NCBI RefSeq assembly: GCF_002760665.1
Contig: NZ_PDOB01000012.1
Span: 62,001 to 126,000, forward strand
Direction of reading: 5' to 3'
DNA from: Massilia psychrophila
GTDB taxonomy: Bacteria > Pseudomonadota > Gammaproteobacteria > Burkholderiales > Burkholderiaceae_D
DNA length: 64,000 nt
In this document: piece after piece, positions 9,734-19,401 of the stretch
How the letters are laid out: each line of letters opens with the position of its first letter
How positions within the stretch are numbered: the first letter of the stretch is position 1
Made by a program: the position numbers and the translations under genes
The notes under the pieces: model-generated
Seen by the model: only the letters and a program-made list of their open reading frames with translations
What the model was told of the DNA's origin: nothing
Database searches by the model: none

Positions 9734-10621
9734 ATGAGTACAGCAAACTTCCTGCGCCTGGTATTGCTAGCGGCGATCTGGGGAAGCTCCTTTCTTTTCA
9801 TGCGCATCAGCGCGCCCGTGCTGGGACCGGCGGTACTGATCGAATACCGGGTCGGCTTTGCCGCCGTCTTCCTCGCCACCGTCGGCTGGTTTCTCAAGAA
9901 GCGGCTCGATGTTCGCGCCAACTGGAAGCACTACCTGATGCTCGGATTGTTCAATTCCGGCCTGCCGTTCCTGCTGTTCGCCTTTGCCGCCCGCACCTTG
10001 ACCGCTTCGGTGCTGTCGGTGCTGAACGCCACTGCGCCGATATGGGGCGCGCTGATTGGCGCTGCCTGGTCGCGCCAGAAAATCGCCGGGCGCACCGCGC
10101 TTGGCCTGCTGCTCGGCACCGGCGGCGTGGCGCTGCTGGTCGGCTTCGACCATGCCACCTCGCGTCCCGGCGCCGCGCTGGCGGTGGCGGCGGCGCTGGC
10201 CGGCGCCCTCAGTTACAGCATCGCCAGCGCGTATGCGCGCACCGCGCGCCGCGTCGAGCCGTTCGCCAACGCGCACGGCAGCATGTGGGCGGCCGCCCTG
10301 CTGGTGCTGCCCGCGCTGCCGTTTTTCCCGGCGCCGGCCGCGCCGACCATCGGCGTCATGGGCGCGGCGCTGGCGCTGGGCGTGCTCTGCAGCGGTATCG
10401 CGTATATTTTGTACTTCAAGCTGATCGACGACGTCGGCCCGACTTCGGCGCTGACGGTGACGTTCCTCAATCCGCTTTTCGGAATCCTGTGGGGCGTCAT
10501 CTTCCTGAACGAAATCGTCGGCTGGTACACGGCGGCGGGCGCGGCGATCGTCATCGCCGGGACCGCGCTGGTGACCGGCTTCGTGCCGCGTTTTAAACCG
10601 CGGCCGCTGCCGGCCATTTAA
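9734..10621 (+). CDS. EamA/DMT-superfamily permease
   Basis: 295-residue integral membrane protein with about ten hydrophobic segments, in two EamA repeats. The first begins LLAAIWGSSFLFMRIS and the second near residue 155 (LAGALSYSIASAYART). The late block TVTFLNPLFGILWGVIFLNE is the usual second-repeat signature. Family members export or import small metabolites such as amino acids and purines; the substrate cannot be read from sequence. It lies 77 bp after the XdhC-type gene and 10 bp before the AlkA-like gene, so the latter two may be co-transcribed. Confidence 0.85.
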   Translation: MSTANFLRLVLLAAIWGSSFLFMRISAPVLGPAVLIEYRVGFAAVFLATVGWFLKKRLDVRANWKHYLMLGLFNSGLPFLLFAFAARTLTASVLSVLNATAPIWGALIGAAWSRQKIAGRTALGLLLGTGGVALLVGFDHATSRPGAALAVAAALAGALSYSIASAYARTARRVEPFANAHGSMWAAALLVLPALPFFPAPAAPTIGVMGAALALGVLCSGIAYILYFKLIDDVGPTSALTVTFLNPLFGILWGVIFLNEIVGWYTAAGAAIVIAGTALVTGFVPRFKPRPLPAI

Positions 10622-10631
10622 GCGAGCTTCG

Positions 10632-11516
10632 ATGCGAATTTCGATCCCGCTGCCGCCCGGCTACCGCTGCGCCGACGTGCTGGCGTTTCACAGCCGCGAT
10701 CTCGACGGCGTCGCCGAACAGGTTACAGGTGAACGCATCCGCAAAGGCGTGCTGCAGGATGGCGTGGCGGTGCTGCTGGACGTGACGCTCGCACAAGGCA
10801 TGGCACTGTGCGAGGTGCAAGCCGATGGCGTCTTGACGGCACCGGCCGTCGCAAAGGTCGATGAAGCACTGCACAACATTCTCGGTCTGCGCATCGATCC
10901 GGCACCCTTCCTGGCGCTGGCCGAAGACGACCCCCTGCTCGGCGCTTGCGCCCGCCGCAACGCCGGCCTGCGCATCGTGCAGTCGGCCACGATCTTCGAA
11001 GCGCTCACCTGGGCCATCATCGGCCAGCAGATCAACCTGCCGTTCGCCATCGCGCTGCGCCGCAGTTTCATCATGCAGGCGGGCCGCCAGCACAGCAGCG
11101 GCGTATGGTGCTATCCGGAAGCGCCAGACGTCGCGCGGCTCGCCCAAGAGGCGCTCACCAGCCGCAAATTCTCGCGCGCGAAAGCCGATACCCTGCTGCG
11201 CCTGGCGCGCCTGGTCGCCGACGGCGAGCTCACGCTGGCGCGCACGGACGCCCCCGATCAGGTGGAGCGCTCGCTGCTCGCCGTCAAAGGCATCGGCCAG
11301 TGGACCGTCAACTATGCCTTGCTGCGCGGCTACGGCTATCCCGATTGCTCGCTGCACGGCGATGTCGCCATCCGCACGGCTTTTCAGCGCCTGCTGCACG
11401 AAGACGCCAAGCCCGGCATCGCCCGCACGCAAGCCTTGCTCGAACCGTACCGGCCGCACCGCACGATGGCCGCGGCCTGCCTGTGGGCCAGCCTGAACCA
11501 ACGTGAGGACGAATAA
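10632..11516 (+). CDS. AlkA-like DNA-3-methyladenine glycosylase
   Basis: 294 residues. Base-excision repair glycosylase of the HhH-GPD superfamily that removes alkylated purines. The N-terminal half is the AlkA-type domain beginning ISIPLPPGYRCADVL. The helix-hairpin-helix is VKGIGQWTVNYALLRGYG near residues 217-233. It is followed by LHGDVAIRTAF, where the Asp near residue 244 aligns with the catalytic Asp of E. coli AlkA. SATIFEALTWAIIGQQIN is the usual pre-HhH block. There is no N-terminal Ada domain. It begins 10 bp after the EamA gene and is the last gene before an AT-rich tail and a tRNA. Confidence 0.88.
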   Translation: MRISIPLPPGYRCADVLAFHSRDLDGVAEQVTGERIRKGVLQDGVAVLLDVTLAQGMALCEVQADGVLTAPAVAKVDEALHNILGLRIDPAPFLALAEDDPLLGACARRNAGLRIVQSATIFEALTWAIIGQQINLPFAIALRRSFIMQAGRQHSSGVWCYPEAPDVARLAQEALTSRKFSRAKADTLLRLARLVADGELTLARTDAPDQVERSLLAVKGIGQWTVNYALLRGYGYPDCSLHGDVAIRTAFQRLLHEDAKPGIARTQALLEPYRPHRTMAAACLWASLNQREDE

Positions 11517-11786
11517 GGATTTTTTCCGCAGCTTCTACACAAATCGATACGCCACCGCGCTCTCGGCCCGGCCATCCATGCCGCGTTCAGCCCGACCCAT
11601 CCCCACGATTGGTTGATTGCTCCCACTGTATTCATCGATGCACCGTTCCCGTCGCAGGACCGTCCCGATCAGCGCGGCCTCAGGTTCGACAGCGCCGGCA
11701 CGCCAATGTCGCGTCTGCCTGGGCCGTAGTTGACGCACATCGAGGAGCGCTGTGCTTTCCATAAGAAAATTAAAACGCGTAAGCAA
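11517..11786. other. Non-coding stretch between alkA-like gene and tRNA terminator
   Basis: About 270 bp without a supported gene. A minus-strand open frame of some 83 codons (11535-11786) exists, but it has no recognisable domain, no convincing ribosome-binding site and Arg-rich composition, so I do not call it. It may be degraded coding DNA. Confidence 0.4.
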
Positions 11787-11821
11787 AAAAAAGGTTACGC
11801 GCCGAAGCGGGTAACCTTTTT
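11787..11821 (-). terminator. Rho-independent terminator of tRNA-fMet
   Basis: Read on the minus strand, GGTTACCC and GCGTAACC form a stem around CGCTTCGGC, followed by eight T. It lies about 15 bp beyond the 3' end of the tRNA. The plus strand also has a five-T run, so it may act in both directions. Confidence 0.85.
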
Positions 11822-11836
11822 ATTTTCTACTAATTC

Positions 11837-11913
11837 TGGTTGCGGGGACAGGATTTGAACCTGTGACCTTCGGGTTATGAGCCCGACGAGCTGCCAGACT
11901 GCTCCACCCCGCG
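11837..11913 (-). tRNA. Initiator tRNA-fMet (CAT)
   Basis: 77 nt including an encoded 3' CCA. The anticodon loop is CTCATAA on a stem with three consecutive G-C pairs (GGG/CCC), and the acceptor stem starts with a C1-A72 mismatch. Both features mark initiator tRNA rather than elongator Met. The D-loop reads GAGCAGTCTGGCAGCTC and the T-loop GGTTCAAATCC. Confidence 0.97.
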
Positions 11914-11926
11914 TCTGTATGCAGTG

Positions 11927-11955
11927 ATTATATGGTGTTTCCCCGATTTAGGCAA
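11927..11955 (-). promoter_or_regulatory. Sigma70-type promoter of tRNA-fMet
   Basis: On the minus strand a perfect TATAAT (11927-11932) is preceded by TTGCCT (11950-11955) with a 17-bp spacer. The -10 ends 14 bp before the first base of the mature tRNA. Confidence 0.8.
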
Positions 11956-12086
11956 TACTAATCCATGGTCGATCACCGATAGCAGCAGAAAAATCCAGCG
12001 CGAGAGCGTTTTGGCCGTTGTCGCGCTGCAGGCGCGGCGCGCCCAATCGGTGTAAAGTACACCAAACATCATTCTTGCGGCTACCT

Positions 12087-12674
12087 ATGAAATTTTGTTC
12101 TGAATGCGCCCATCCGGTGGCACTGGTTGTTCCCGAGGGCGACAACCGGCCACGCCACGTCTGTGCCCAGTGCGCCACCATCCATTATGAAAACCCGAAG
12201 TTGGTCATCGGCTCGCTGCCCGTGTGGGAAAGCGATGGCGAACTGAAAGTGTTACTGTGCAAGCGAGCGATCGAGCCGCGCGCCGGCTACTGGACCTTGC
12301 CGGCGGGCTTCATGGAAAACAGAGAGACGACCGCCGAGGCCGCCATTCGCGAAACCGAGGAAGAAGCCGGCGCCAACATCGAACTCGGTCCGCTGTACAC
12401 GCTGCTCAATGTGGCGTACGTTCACCAGGTCCACCTGTTCTACCTGGCGCGGTTGCGCGACCTCGACTATGCCGCCGGCATCGAAAGCCTCGAGGTGCGC
12501 ATGTTCAGCGAACGCGAGGTTCCGTGGGACGACCTGGCTTTCCCGACCATTCGCAAGACGCTGGAACTGTTCTTTGCAGATCGCCTCAAAATACGCGAAG
12601 GCGGCAGCTACGGTTTCCACAGCCTCGACATTACGCGGCCGATGCGCTCCGCCGGCCAGTCCACTGATCCATGA
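12087..12674 (+). CDS. NUDIX hydrolase with N-terminal zinc ribbon
   Basis: 195 residues. An N-terminal zinc ribbon has Cys 4/7 (CSEC) and Cys 26/29 (CAQC). A NUDIX domain follows, with its box at about residues 74-96: it begins [11 protein letters not shown] and ends RETEEEAGA, with all catalytic Glu in place. This architecture matches the group of zinc-ribbon NUDIX enzymes related to NudC that hydrolyse NADH or ADP-ribose-type dinucleotides; the substrate is not certain. The start is the ATG at 12087 (MKFCSEC), because the frame upstream has no family sequence. Its TGA overlaps the ATG of aat (ATGA), showing translational coupling. Confidence 0.9.
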   Translation: MKFCSECAHPVALVVPEGDNRPRHVCAQCATIHYENPKLVIGSLPVWESDGELKVLLCKRAIEPRAGYWTLPAGFMENRETTAEAAIRETEEEAGANIELGPLYTLLNVAYVHQVHLFYLARLRDLDYAAGIESLEVRMFSEREVPWDDLAFPTIRKTLELFFADRLKIREGGSYGFHSLDITRPMRSAGQSTDP

Positions 12675-13387
12675 TTCCCTGGTTAGAAACGAATACGCCG
12701 TTTCCCGACGTGTCGCAGGCGCTGACGATCGACGCGCCGGGACTGCTCGCGGCCGGCGCCGACCTGTCGCCGCAGCGTTTGCTTGTCGCCTACCAGCACG
12801 GCATCTTCCCCTGGTTTTCCGAAGGCCAGCCGATCCTCTGGTGGAGCACCGACCCGCGCATGGTCTTGATGACAGCCGAGTTCAAGATCAGCGACAGTTT
12901 GCGCAAGAGCTTGCGCCGGGTCGAGCGCAGCATGATTGATGGCGGGCGCTGGCAGGTGCGCTTCGACAGCGCCTTCGACGCCGTCATGTGCAGTTGCGCC
13001 GGGCCGCGCCGCGACGGTCCCGGTACCTGGATTTCGACCGACATTATCGCCGGCTATACCGGCTTGCACGCGATGGGCTACGCCCACTCGTCCGAACTGT
13101 GGCTCGACGGTGAACTGGTCGGCGGCGCCTACGGCGTGTGCATCGGCCGCATGTTCTACGGCGAATCGATGTTCGCCCGCGTCACCGACGGCTCGAAGAT
13201 CGCGCTGGCCTATCTGGTTGCCTTCCTGCGCAGCCATGGCGTGGCAATGATCGACTGCCAGCAGGAGACCGGCCACCTGGCGTCGCTGGGCGCGGCGCCG
13301 ATTTCTCGCGCCGCCTTCCTCCGGCATGTGCGCGCGGCCATCGGCGAGCCTGGTATTGCGCAGTGGAAGCCGTGTTCGCCGCTTTAG
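12671..13387 (+). CDS. aat: Leucyl/phenylalanyl-tRNA-protein transferase
   Basis: Transfers Leu or Phe from charged tRNA to proteins with N-terminal Arg or Lys, making them substrates for ClpS/ClpAP (bacterial N-degron pathway). At 238 aa it is of usual length. Family blocks: [20 protein letters not shown] at residues 37-56, [17 protein letters not shown] near 136, [18 protein letters not shown] near 158, and [14 protein letters not shown] near 195. The start ATG overlaps the NUDIX stop. A second tRNA-dependent transferase, bpt, follows 120 bp downstream, so two branches of N-terminal tagging sit side by side. Confidence 0.96.
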   Translation: MIPWLETNTPFPDVSQALTIDAPGLLAAGADLSPQRLLVAYQHGIFPWFSEGQPILWWSTDPRMVLMTAEFKISDSLRKSLRRVERSMIDGGRWQVRFDSAFDAVMCSCAGPRRDGPGTWISTDIIAGYTGLHAMGYAHSSELWLDGELVGGAYGVCIGRMFYGESMFARVTDGSKIALAYLVAFLRSHGVAMIDCQQETGHLASLGAAPISRAAFLRHVRAAIGEPGIAQWKPCSPL

Positions 13388-13507
13388 CCGCTATAGCCGC
13401 TTTGACAACGCCCTGTGCAAAAGCCAAACCTTCGATACTTCGATAGAATGGCTTTAACAGTCCCAAACAGTTCGAACGCCGCAACCCGTCACATCGAGAG
13501 CATCCGC

Positions 13508-14239
13508 ATGACGCAACTTAACGACCTGCCCTTCTCTACGCTGCAGTTCTACACCACGGCGCCCTACCCGTGCAGCTACCTCGATGCGCGCCAGGCCAGG
13601 TCGCAAGTGGCCACCCCTTCGCACCTGATCAACGCCGACGTCTATTCGGAACTGGTCAAGAGCGGCTTCCGGCGCAGCGGCATTTTTACTTACCGGCCCT
13701 ACTGCGACGGCTGCCAGGCCTGCATCCCGGTGCGGGTGCGCACGGCCGATTTCACCCCAAGCCGTACCCAGCGCCGCGCCGCCATCCGCCATGCGGGCCT
13801 AGCGGCGATCGTCGCCAACCTCAGCTTCTCGGACGAGCATTACGCCCTTTACCTGCGCTACCAGAGCACCCGCCACGTCGGCGGCGGCATGGACCAGGAC
13901 AGCCGCGACCAATACGCCCAGTTCCTGCTCCAAAGCCGGGTCAACACGCGCCTGGTCGAATTTCGCGACCCCGACGGCAGCTTGCGCATGGTGTCGATCA
14001 TCGACGTGCTGTCGGACGGCCTGTCGTCGGTGTACACCTTCTTCGACCCGGACATGCACGGCGCCTCGTTCGGCACCTACAACGTGCTGTGGCAGATCGC
14101 CCAGGCCAACGAACTCGGCCTGCCGTACGTGTATCTCGGCTACTGGATCGAGCAAAGCCCGAAGATGGCGTACAAGATCAACTTCCGGCCGCTGGAAGCG
14201 CGCATCAATGGCACCTGGGGGCTGCTCGACAACAGGTAA
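13508..14239 (+). CDS. bpt: Aspartate/glutamate leucyltransferase (Bpt/ATE-like)
   Basis: 243-residue member of the arginyltransferase-like family. The bacterial Bpt form attaches Leu to proteins with N-terminal Asp or Glu and directs them to ClpS/ClpAP. Recognisable parts are [12 protein letters not shown] at the N-terminus, the Cys cluster [13 protein letters not shown] near residues 64-76, and the C-terminal block [17 protein letters not shown]. The start is the ATG at 13508 (MTQLNDLP), with GAGAG seven bases upstream; the open frame before it (from 13415) carries no family sequence. pyrD follows 55 bp later. The aat-bpt-pyrD order is, to my knowledge, common in betaproteobacteria. Confidence 0.93.
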   Translation: MTQLNDLPFSTLQFYTTAPYPCSYLDARQARSQVATPSHLINADVYSELVKSGFRRSGIFTYRPYCDGCQACIPVRVRTADFTPSRTQRRAAIRHAGLAAIVANLSFSDEHYALYLRYQSTRHVGGGMDQDSRDQYAQFLLQSRVNTRLVEFRDPDGSLRMVSIIDVLSDGLSSVYTFFDPDMHGASFGTYNVLWQIAQANELGLPYVYLGYWIEQSPKMAYKINFRPLEARINGTWGLLDNR

Positions 14240-14294
14240 CAAGAGGTAAAATGCGGGGTCTGTACAACTGGTCCGCACAAGCGCCGCCCCCCCC

Positions 14295-15332
14295 ATGTCC
14301 GAAAAACTGCTGTACGCCCTCACCCGTCCCCTGCTGTTCGCCCTTGATCCGGAAGCCGCCCACAATTTCGCCTTGCCGGCGCTGCGCCGCGCTGCCGCGC
14401 TCGGCCTCACGCGCGCCCTCGGCAAACCGGCGTCCAGCCCGCGCACCGTGATGGGCATCCGCTTCCCCAATCCGGTCGGGCTGGCCGCGGGGCTGGACAA
14501 GGACGGTGCTTATATCGACGGCCTCGCCGCGCTCGGCTTCGGCTCGATCGAAGTGGGCACCGTCACGCCGCGCGGCCAGGCCGGCAATCCGAAGCCCCGC
14601 ATGTTCCGGCTGCCGCAAGCCAAGGCCATCATCAACCGCATGGGTTTCAACAACGGCGGTGTCGACGCCTTTGTCGCCAATGTGCAGGCATCGAAGTTCT
14701 ACCAAAACAAGGAAGGCGTGCTGGGGCTGAACATCGGCAAGAACGCCGACACGCCGATCGAACGCGCTGCCGACGACTACGTCCATTGCCTGCAAAAGGT
14801 GTATCCGTACGCCAGCTACGTGACGGTCAATATCTCCTCGCCCAACACCAAGAATCTGCGCCAGTTGCAGGGCGCTTCGGAACTGGACGCCCTGCTGGCC
14901 CAGTTGAAAGACGCGCAGTCGCGCCTGGCCGACCAGCACGCTCGCTACGTGCCGATCACGCTCAAGATCGCGCCCGACATCGATGCCGAACAGATAAAAA
15001 ATATCGCCGGCGCGCTGGTGCGCCACAAGATCGACGGCGTCATCGCCACCAACACGACGCTCGCGCGCGGCGCCGTCGAAGGCATGCGCCACGGTCTTGA
15101 GGCCGGCGGCCTGTCCGGCGCGCCCGTGTTCGAACTGTCGAACATCGTGATCCGTGCCTTGCGCGCGGAACTGGGCGACGCGCTGCCGATCATCGGCGTG
15201 GGCGGCATCATGAGCGGCGTTGACGCGAAAGCGAAGATCGACGCCGGCGCCGCGCTGGTGCAGCTCTACAGCGGCCTGATTTACGCCGGCCCGGCGTTGG
15301 TGCGCGAATGCGTCAACGCGCTCAAACAATAA
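14295..15332 (+). CDS. pyrD: Dihydroorotate dehydrogenase (quinone)
   Basis: Class 2, membrane-associated FMN enzyme oxidising dihydroorotate to orotate in pyrimidine synthesis. At 345 aa it is of usual length. The N-terminal helical extension ([17 protein letters not shown]) is the quinone-docking segment of class 2 enzymes. FMN and substrate blocks follow: [31 protein letters not shown], and [12 protein letters not shown] with the catalytic Ser. The C-terminal [15 protein letters not shown] and [10 protein letters not shown] bind phosphate. The ATG lies in a C-rich run after bpt. An aldo/keto reductase gene starts 11 bp after the stop. Confidence 0.97.
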   Translation: MSEKLLYALTRPLLFALDPEAAHNFALPALRRAAALGLTRALGKPASSPRTVMGIRFPNPVGLAAGLDKDGAYIDGLAALGFGSIEVGTVTPRGQAGNPKPRMFRLPQAKAIINRMGFNNGGVDAFVANVQASKFYQNKEGVLGLNIGKNADTPIERAADDYVHCLQKVYPYASYVTVNISSPNTKNLRQLQGASELDALLAQLKDAQSRLADQHARYVPITLKIAPDIDAEQIKNIAGALVRHKIDGVIATNTTLARGAVEGMRHGLEAGGLSGAPVFELSNIVIRALRAELGDALPIIGVGGIMSGVDAKAKIDAGAALVQLYSGLIYAGPALVRECVNALKQ

Positions 15333-15343
15333 GGAACCCCGTC

Positions 15344-16390
15344 ATGAAAACCACCCAGCTCGGCACCAGCGGCCTGCAGGTAAGCAAAGTATGCCTTGGC
15401 ACGATGACCTTCGGCGAACAGAACAGCGAGGCCGATGCGCACAGCCAGCTCGACTACGCCATGGAACGCGGCATCAACTTCATCGACACCGCCGAGATGT
15501 ACCCGGTGATGCCGCGCGCCGAAACGCAAGGAGCCACCGAGCGCTTCATCGGCTCCTGGCTAAAAAAAACCGGCAAACGCGGCGCGGTGGTGCTGGCGAC
15601 CAAGGTGGCCGGCCCTAATCCGGCCCTGCATTGGGTGCGCGGCGGCGCCAACAACCTCGATGCCGGCAATATCGCCGCCGCGGTGGAAACGAGCTTGCGG
15701 CGCCTGCAGACCGACCATATCGACCTGTACCAGCTGCACTGGCCAAGCCGCAACGTGCCGATCTTTGGCGCCACCGCGTTCGAACCGGAAAAAGAGCGCG
15801 CCAGCGTGGCGATCGAAGACACTCTTGCCGCGCTCGGCAAGCTGGTCGACGCCGGCAAGATCGGCCACATCGGCGTCTCCAACGAGAGCGCATGGGGCGT
15901 CAGCGAGTTCACCAAACAGGCCGAGATGAAAGGCCTGCCGCGCATCGCCACCATCCAGAACCTGTACAACCTGACGGCGCGAAGTTTCGAAACGAGCCTG
16001 CTCGACGAGACGTGTTTTCGCGAGAACGTCGGCCTGTTGGCATACAGCCCGCTGGCGTTCGGCCAGCTCAGCGGAAAATACCTCGACAATCCGGCCGCTG
16101 TCGGGCGCCTGACGATTTTTCCGCCGACCTGGAGCCCGCGCTACCTGCGTCCATCCGTGCTGGCGGCGGTCAAGCAATACGCGCAACTGGCGCGCGAGAA
16201 CGGCATGACGCCGGCGCAGCTGGCACTGGCCTGGTGTTATTCGCGCTGGTTCGTCGCCTCGACCATCATCGGCGCGACCAGCCTGGTTCAGTTAAAAGAA
16301 AACATCGATGCGTTCGAGACCACGCTGCCGGCCGACGTGATCGCGGCAATCGACGCGATCCACGCGCGGGTGCCGAATCCGGGGCAGTAG
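15344..16390 (+). CDS. NADP(H)-dependent aldo/keto reductase, Tas-like
   Basis: 348 residues with an AKR (beta/alpha)8 barrel. The catalytic tetrad is readable: Asp and Tyr in FIDTAEMYP, Lys in VLATKVAG, and His in LYQLHWPSR. The NADP-binding end IIGATSLVQLKENIDAF is present. The extended loop with PVMPRAETQGATERFIG resembles the E. coli Tas subfamily of AKRs, whose physiological substrate is not settled. The start is the ATG at 15344 with AAGGA nine bases upstream, 11 bp after pyrD. It converges with the CysB-type regulator gene. Confidence 0.9.
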   Translation: MKTTQLGTSGLQVSKVCLGTMTFGEQNSEADAHSQLDYAMERGINFIDTAEMYPVMPRAETQGATERFIGSWLKKTGKRGAVVLATKVAGPNPALHWVRGGANNLDAGNIAAAVETSLRRLQTDHIDLYQLHWPSRNVPIFGATAFEPEKERASVAIEDTLAALGKLVDAGKIGHIGVSNESAWGVSEFTKQAEMKGLPRIATIQNLYNLTARSFETSLLDETCFRENVGLLAYSPLAFGQLSGKYLDNPAAVGRLTIFPPTWSPRYLRPSVLAAVKQYAQLARENGMTPAQLALAWCYSRWFVASTIIGATSLVQLKENIDAFETTLPADVIAAIDAIHARVPNPGQ

Positions 16391-16462
16391 AGCCGTCGTC
16401 CTCGCGCAAACCGACATCCATGCTGAGCACGCCAGATCGGTAAAGCAGGCTCAGGATTGCAG

Positions 16463-17401
16463 TCAGTCGGCCGTTGGCGCGTCGGTACTGAGTGCGGCAT
16501 CGATCTCCGACCGCGTCAGCGCCGGCGCGAACTGGCCGATGAAGTGGTACGCATACGAGCGCAGGTAGGCGCCGCGGCGCACCGCCAGGCGGGTGACGTT
16601 CTGCGCGAACAGGTGCGATGCCTCAACCGCGCGCAGCCCCTTGTCGCGGCCATGGTCGAAGGCCATCGAGGCGACCAACCCCACGCCCAGGCCAAGCGAG
16701 ACGTACTGCTTGATGACGTCCGAATCCATTGCGGTGAGCACGATGTCGGTTTTTACGCCTGCCTGCGCGAAGGCGGCGTCGATGTGGCTGCGGCCGGTGA
16801 AACCAACGTCGTAGGTAATCAGCGGGAAAGCGGCCAGGTCCTCGAGGCGGATCGGCGAGTGCGCCAGCAGCGGATGGCCGTCCGGCACCACGATCAGGTG
16901 GCTCCAGCGGTAGCACGGGAACGACACCAGGTCGGAAAACTGCGACAGGCCTTCGGTGGCGATGCCGATGTCGGCCTTGCCCGACAATACCCACTCGGCG
17001 ATATGATCGGGCGCGCTTTGCTGCAGCGCGATGCGCACCTCGGGAAAGTCGGCGCGGAACGACTGCACCACCTTCGGCAGCGCATAACGGGCCTGGGTGT
17101 GGGTCGCCGCAATCGTCAGGGTACCGCTCTTCTGGCCGGAATATTCGAGGCTGGCCTGCTGCAGATTTTCCGCCTCGACCAGCAGGCGGTCGACGATCTT
17201 GAGGATGCCTTTGCCAGGGTCGGTCAGCCCGGTAAGGCGCTTGCCGTTGCGCTCGAAAATCACCACGCCGAGTTCGTCCTCGAGTTCGCGGATCTGCCGG
17301 CTCACGCCCGGCTGCGACGTGAACAGCGCGTTGGCGACCTCGGTCAGGTTAAAGTTGCGGCGCGCCGCTTCCCGAATCGAGCGCAACTGCTGGAAGTTCA
17401 T
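16463..17401 (-). CDS. cysB: CysB-family LysR transcriptional regulator
   Basis: 312 residues. An N-terminal winged helix-turn-helix (about 1-60) carries [20 protein letters not shown], the CysB/Cbl-type recognition helix. A substrate-binding-like effector domain follows, with [12 protein letters not shown] near residue 100 and [20 protein letters not shown] near 200, blocks shared by CysB and Cbl. These proteins activate sulfate-assimilation genes and sense acetylserine, sulfate or adenylyl-sulfate. The start ATG overlaps the cysA TGA, so regulator and transporter are one translationally coupled operon. CysB and Cbl cannot be told apart by eye here. Confidence 0.88.
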   Translation of the reverse strand: MNFQQLRSIREAARRNFNLTEVANALFTSQPGVSRQIRELEDELGVVIFERNGKRLTGLTDPGKGILKIVDRLLVEAENLQQASLEYSGQKSGTLTIAATHTQARYALPKVVQSFRADFPEVRIALQQSAPDHIAEWVLSGKADIGIATEGLSQFSDLVSFPCYRWSHLIVVPDGHPLLAHSPIRLEDLAAFPLITYDVGFTGRSHIDAAFAQAGVKTDIVLTAMDSDVIKQYVSLGLGVGLVASMAFDHGRDKGLRAVEASHLFAQNVTRLAVRRGAYLRSYAYHFIGQFAPALTRSEIDAALSTDAPTAD

Positions 17402-18471
17402 ATCGCCGCTCCGGCGTCGACGAACACCTGCATGCGGCGCGGCCGTACCACCAGCGTTTCGCCATCCTTCAGTTGCAGCTGGCGATAACGTTCGTTCGGT
17501 ATCACCGCTTCGATCAGTTCGGCGTTGTCGGCGCGCTCGAGGTCGAGCTGGGCCAGCGGCCCGATCGCGTGGGCGCGGCGCAGCTTCACCACAATGCCGT
17601 CGAGGCCGGGCGCATAACGCTCGACGTCGAGGTCGTGCGGGCGCACGTAGGCGATGCCCTGGCTGTCCTGTACCCCGGCGTGGTCGGGCACATGAAAATT
17701 AGCGTCGCCGCTGGCCAGCACGCCTTCATGCACGCGGCCGTGGAACAGGTTGACGTTGCCGAGAAAGCCGTAGACGAACGGCGAGGCCGGATGGTTGTAG
17801 ACCGCGTCGGGCGTACCGAGCTGCTCGACCCGGCCCTTGTTCATCAACACCACCTGGTCGGCCACTTCAAGCGCCTCTTCCTGGTCGTGGGTGACAAAGA
17901 TGCTCGTCACGTGCAGGTCGTCGTGCAGGCGGCGCAACCAGCGCCGCAATTCCTTGCGCACCTTGGCGTCGAGGGCGCCGAACGGCTCGTCGAGCAGCAG
18001 CACGCGCGGCTCGACCGCCAGCGCGCGTGCCAGGGCAATGCGCTGGCGCTGGCCGCCCGACAGCTGCGGCGGAAAGCGGTCAGCCAGCCAGTCGAGCTGG
18101 ACCAGTTCGAGCAGCTGGCGCACCTTGTCGCGGATCGCCTGCTCGGACGGGCGCTCCTTGCGCGACTTCACACGCAAACCAAAAGCGACGTTCTCGAACA
18201 CCGTCATGTGTTTGAACAGCGCGTAATGCTGGAATACGAAACCGACCTGGCGCTCGCGCACGTGGCGATTCGACGCGTCTTCGGTGTCGAGCAGCACCTG
18301 GCCGGAATCGGGGTGCTCCAGGCCGGCGATGATGCGCAGCAGTGTCGTCTTGCCGCAGCCGGAAGGCCCCAGCAGCGCCGTCAGTTCGCCCGCCGGGAAC
18401 TGCAGCGAAACGTTATCGAGCGCGGTAAACTGGCCGAACTGCTTGCGGATGTTTTTCACTTCGATCGTCAT
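17398..18471 (-). CDS. cysA: Sulfate/thiosulfate ABC transporter ATP-binding protein
   Basis: 357 residues. Energises sulfate and thiosulfate import with CysT and CysW. Walker A is [14 protein letters not shown] near residue 33, the Q-loop FVFQHYALF near 80, the ABC signature [15 protein letters not shown] near 138, Walker [13 protein letters not shown] near 156, and the switch His is in [10 protein letters not shown]. The C-terminal third (about 240-357) is the regulatory TOBE-like domain typical of CysA. The ATG directly abuts the cysW stop with no gap. Confidence 0.95.
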   Translation of the reverse strand: MTIEVKNIRKQFGQFTALDNVSLQFPAGELTALLGPSGCGKTTLLRIIAGLEHPDSGQVLLDTEDASNRHVRERQVGFVFQHYALFKHMTVFENVAFGLRVKSRKERPSEQAIRDKVRQLLELVQLDWLADRFPPQLSGGQRQRIALARALAVEPRVLLLDEPFGALDAKVRKELRRWLRRLHDDLHVTSIFVTHDQEEALEVADQVVLMNKGRVEQLGTPDAVYNHPASPFVYGFLGNVNLFHGRVHEGVLASGDANFHVPDHAGVQDSQGIAYVRPHDLDVERYAPGLDGIVVKLRRAHAIGPLAQLDLERADNAELIEAVIPNERYRQLQLKDGETLVVRPRRMQVFVDAGAAI

Positions 18472-19401
18472 TCAATGCTCCAAAATGCGCGCGTCGGATT
18501 CGACGTCATGGGATTCATGCAGCCGCCACTCGATGAACGATTTGATCGCCAACGTCACCAGCGCCAGCAAGGCGAGCAGCGAGGCGATGGCGAAGGCGGC
18601 GGCGAAGTTGTATTCGTTGTAGAGGATCTCGACGTGCAGCGGCATGGTGTTGGTCTCGCCGCGGATGTGGCCGGACACCACCGACACCGCGCCGAATTCG
18701 CCCATTGCGCGGGCGTTACAAAGGATCACGCCATACAGCAGCCCCCATTTGATGTTGGGCAGCGTGACGCGCCGGAAAGTGCTCCAGCCGGAGGCGCCCA
18801 GCACCAGCGCGGCCTCTTCTTCCTCGTTGCCCTGAGCTTGCATCAGGGGGATCAATTCGCGCGCGACGAACGGGAAGGTGATGAACACGGTTGCCAGCAC
18901 GATGCCCGGTACGGCAAACAGGATCTTGATGTCGTGCTCCTGCAGCCATGGCCCGATCCAGCCCTGGGCGCCGAACATCAGCACGTAGATCAAGCCCGCG
19001 ATCACCGGCGACACCGAGAACGGCAGGTCGATCAGGGTCAGCAGGATACTCTTGCCGCGAAACTCGAACTTGGCGATCGACCAGGCAGCGGCAACGCCGA
19101 ACACCAGGTTCAGCGGCACCGAAATGAAGGCCGCGATCAGGGTCAGCTTGATGGCCGAGACAGCGTCGGGGTCGGTGATGGCAGCCAGGTAAGCCTGGCC
19201 GCCTTTCTTGAACGCTTCGGCGAACACCGCCACCAGCGGCACGAACAGGAACAGGGTGAGGAAGGCCAGCGCGACGGTAATGAGCAGCACGCGCACCCAT
19301 GACGGCTCGAACACGTTCGAGGTGGACGGCAGTTCGCCGCGCCGGGTTTTTGCCGCGACCGCGGTGACTGCCGCGACGGGAGTAGCGACGACGGCGCTCA
19401 T
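18472..19401 (-). CDS. cysW: Sulfate/thiosulfate ABC transporter permease CysW
   Basis: 309-residue inner-membrane permease with about six membrane segments. The EAA-type loop that contacts the ATPase is near residues 185-200 ([19 protein letters not shown]). The C-terminal [20 protein letters not shown] and SFIEWRL match CysW. I chose the ATG at 19401 (MSAVV), which overlaps the cysT stop as ATGA; an in-frame ATG at 19428 would add nine residues and overlap cysT by 31 bp. The first 35 residues are an Ala/Thr-rich cytosolic extension. Confidence 0.92.
   Translation of the reverse strand: MSAVVATPVAAVTAVAAKTRRGELPSTSNVFEPSWVRVLLITVALAFLTLFLFVPLVAVFAEAFKKGGQAYLAAITDPDAVSAIKLTLIAAFISVPLNLVFGVAAAWSIAKFEFRGKSILLTLIDLPFSVSPVIAGLIYVLMFGAQGWIGPWLQEHDIKILFAVPGIVLATVFITFPFVARELIPLMQAQGNEEEEAALVLGASGWSTFRRVTLPNIKWGLLYGVILCNARAMGEFGAVSVVSGHIRGETNTMPLHVEILYNEYNFAAAFAIASLLALLALVTLAIKSFIEWRLHESHDVESDARILEH

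Noticed and set aside
16457-17488. 343-codon plus-strand frame over the CysB-type gene
   Set aside because: Antisense of a LysR-family gene with a full HTH and effector domain.
17473-19302. 609-codon plus-strand frame over cysA and cysW
   Set aside because: Antisense shadow of clear ABC transporter genes; composition rich in His, Gln and Arg with no motif.
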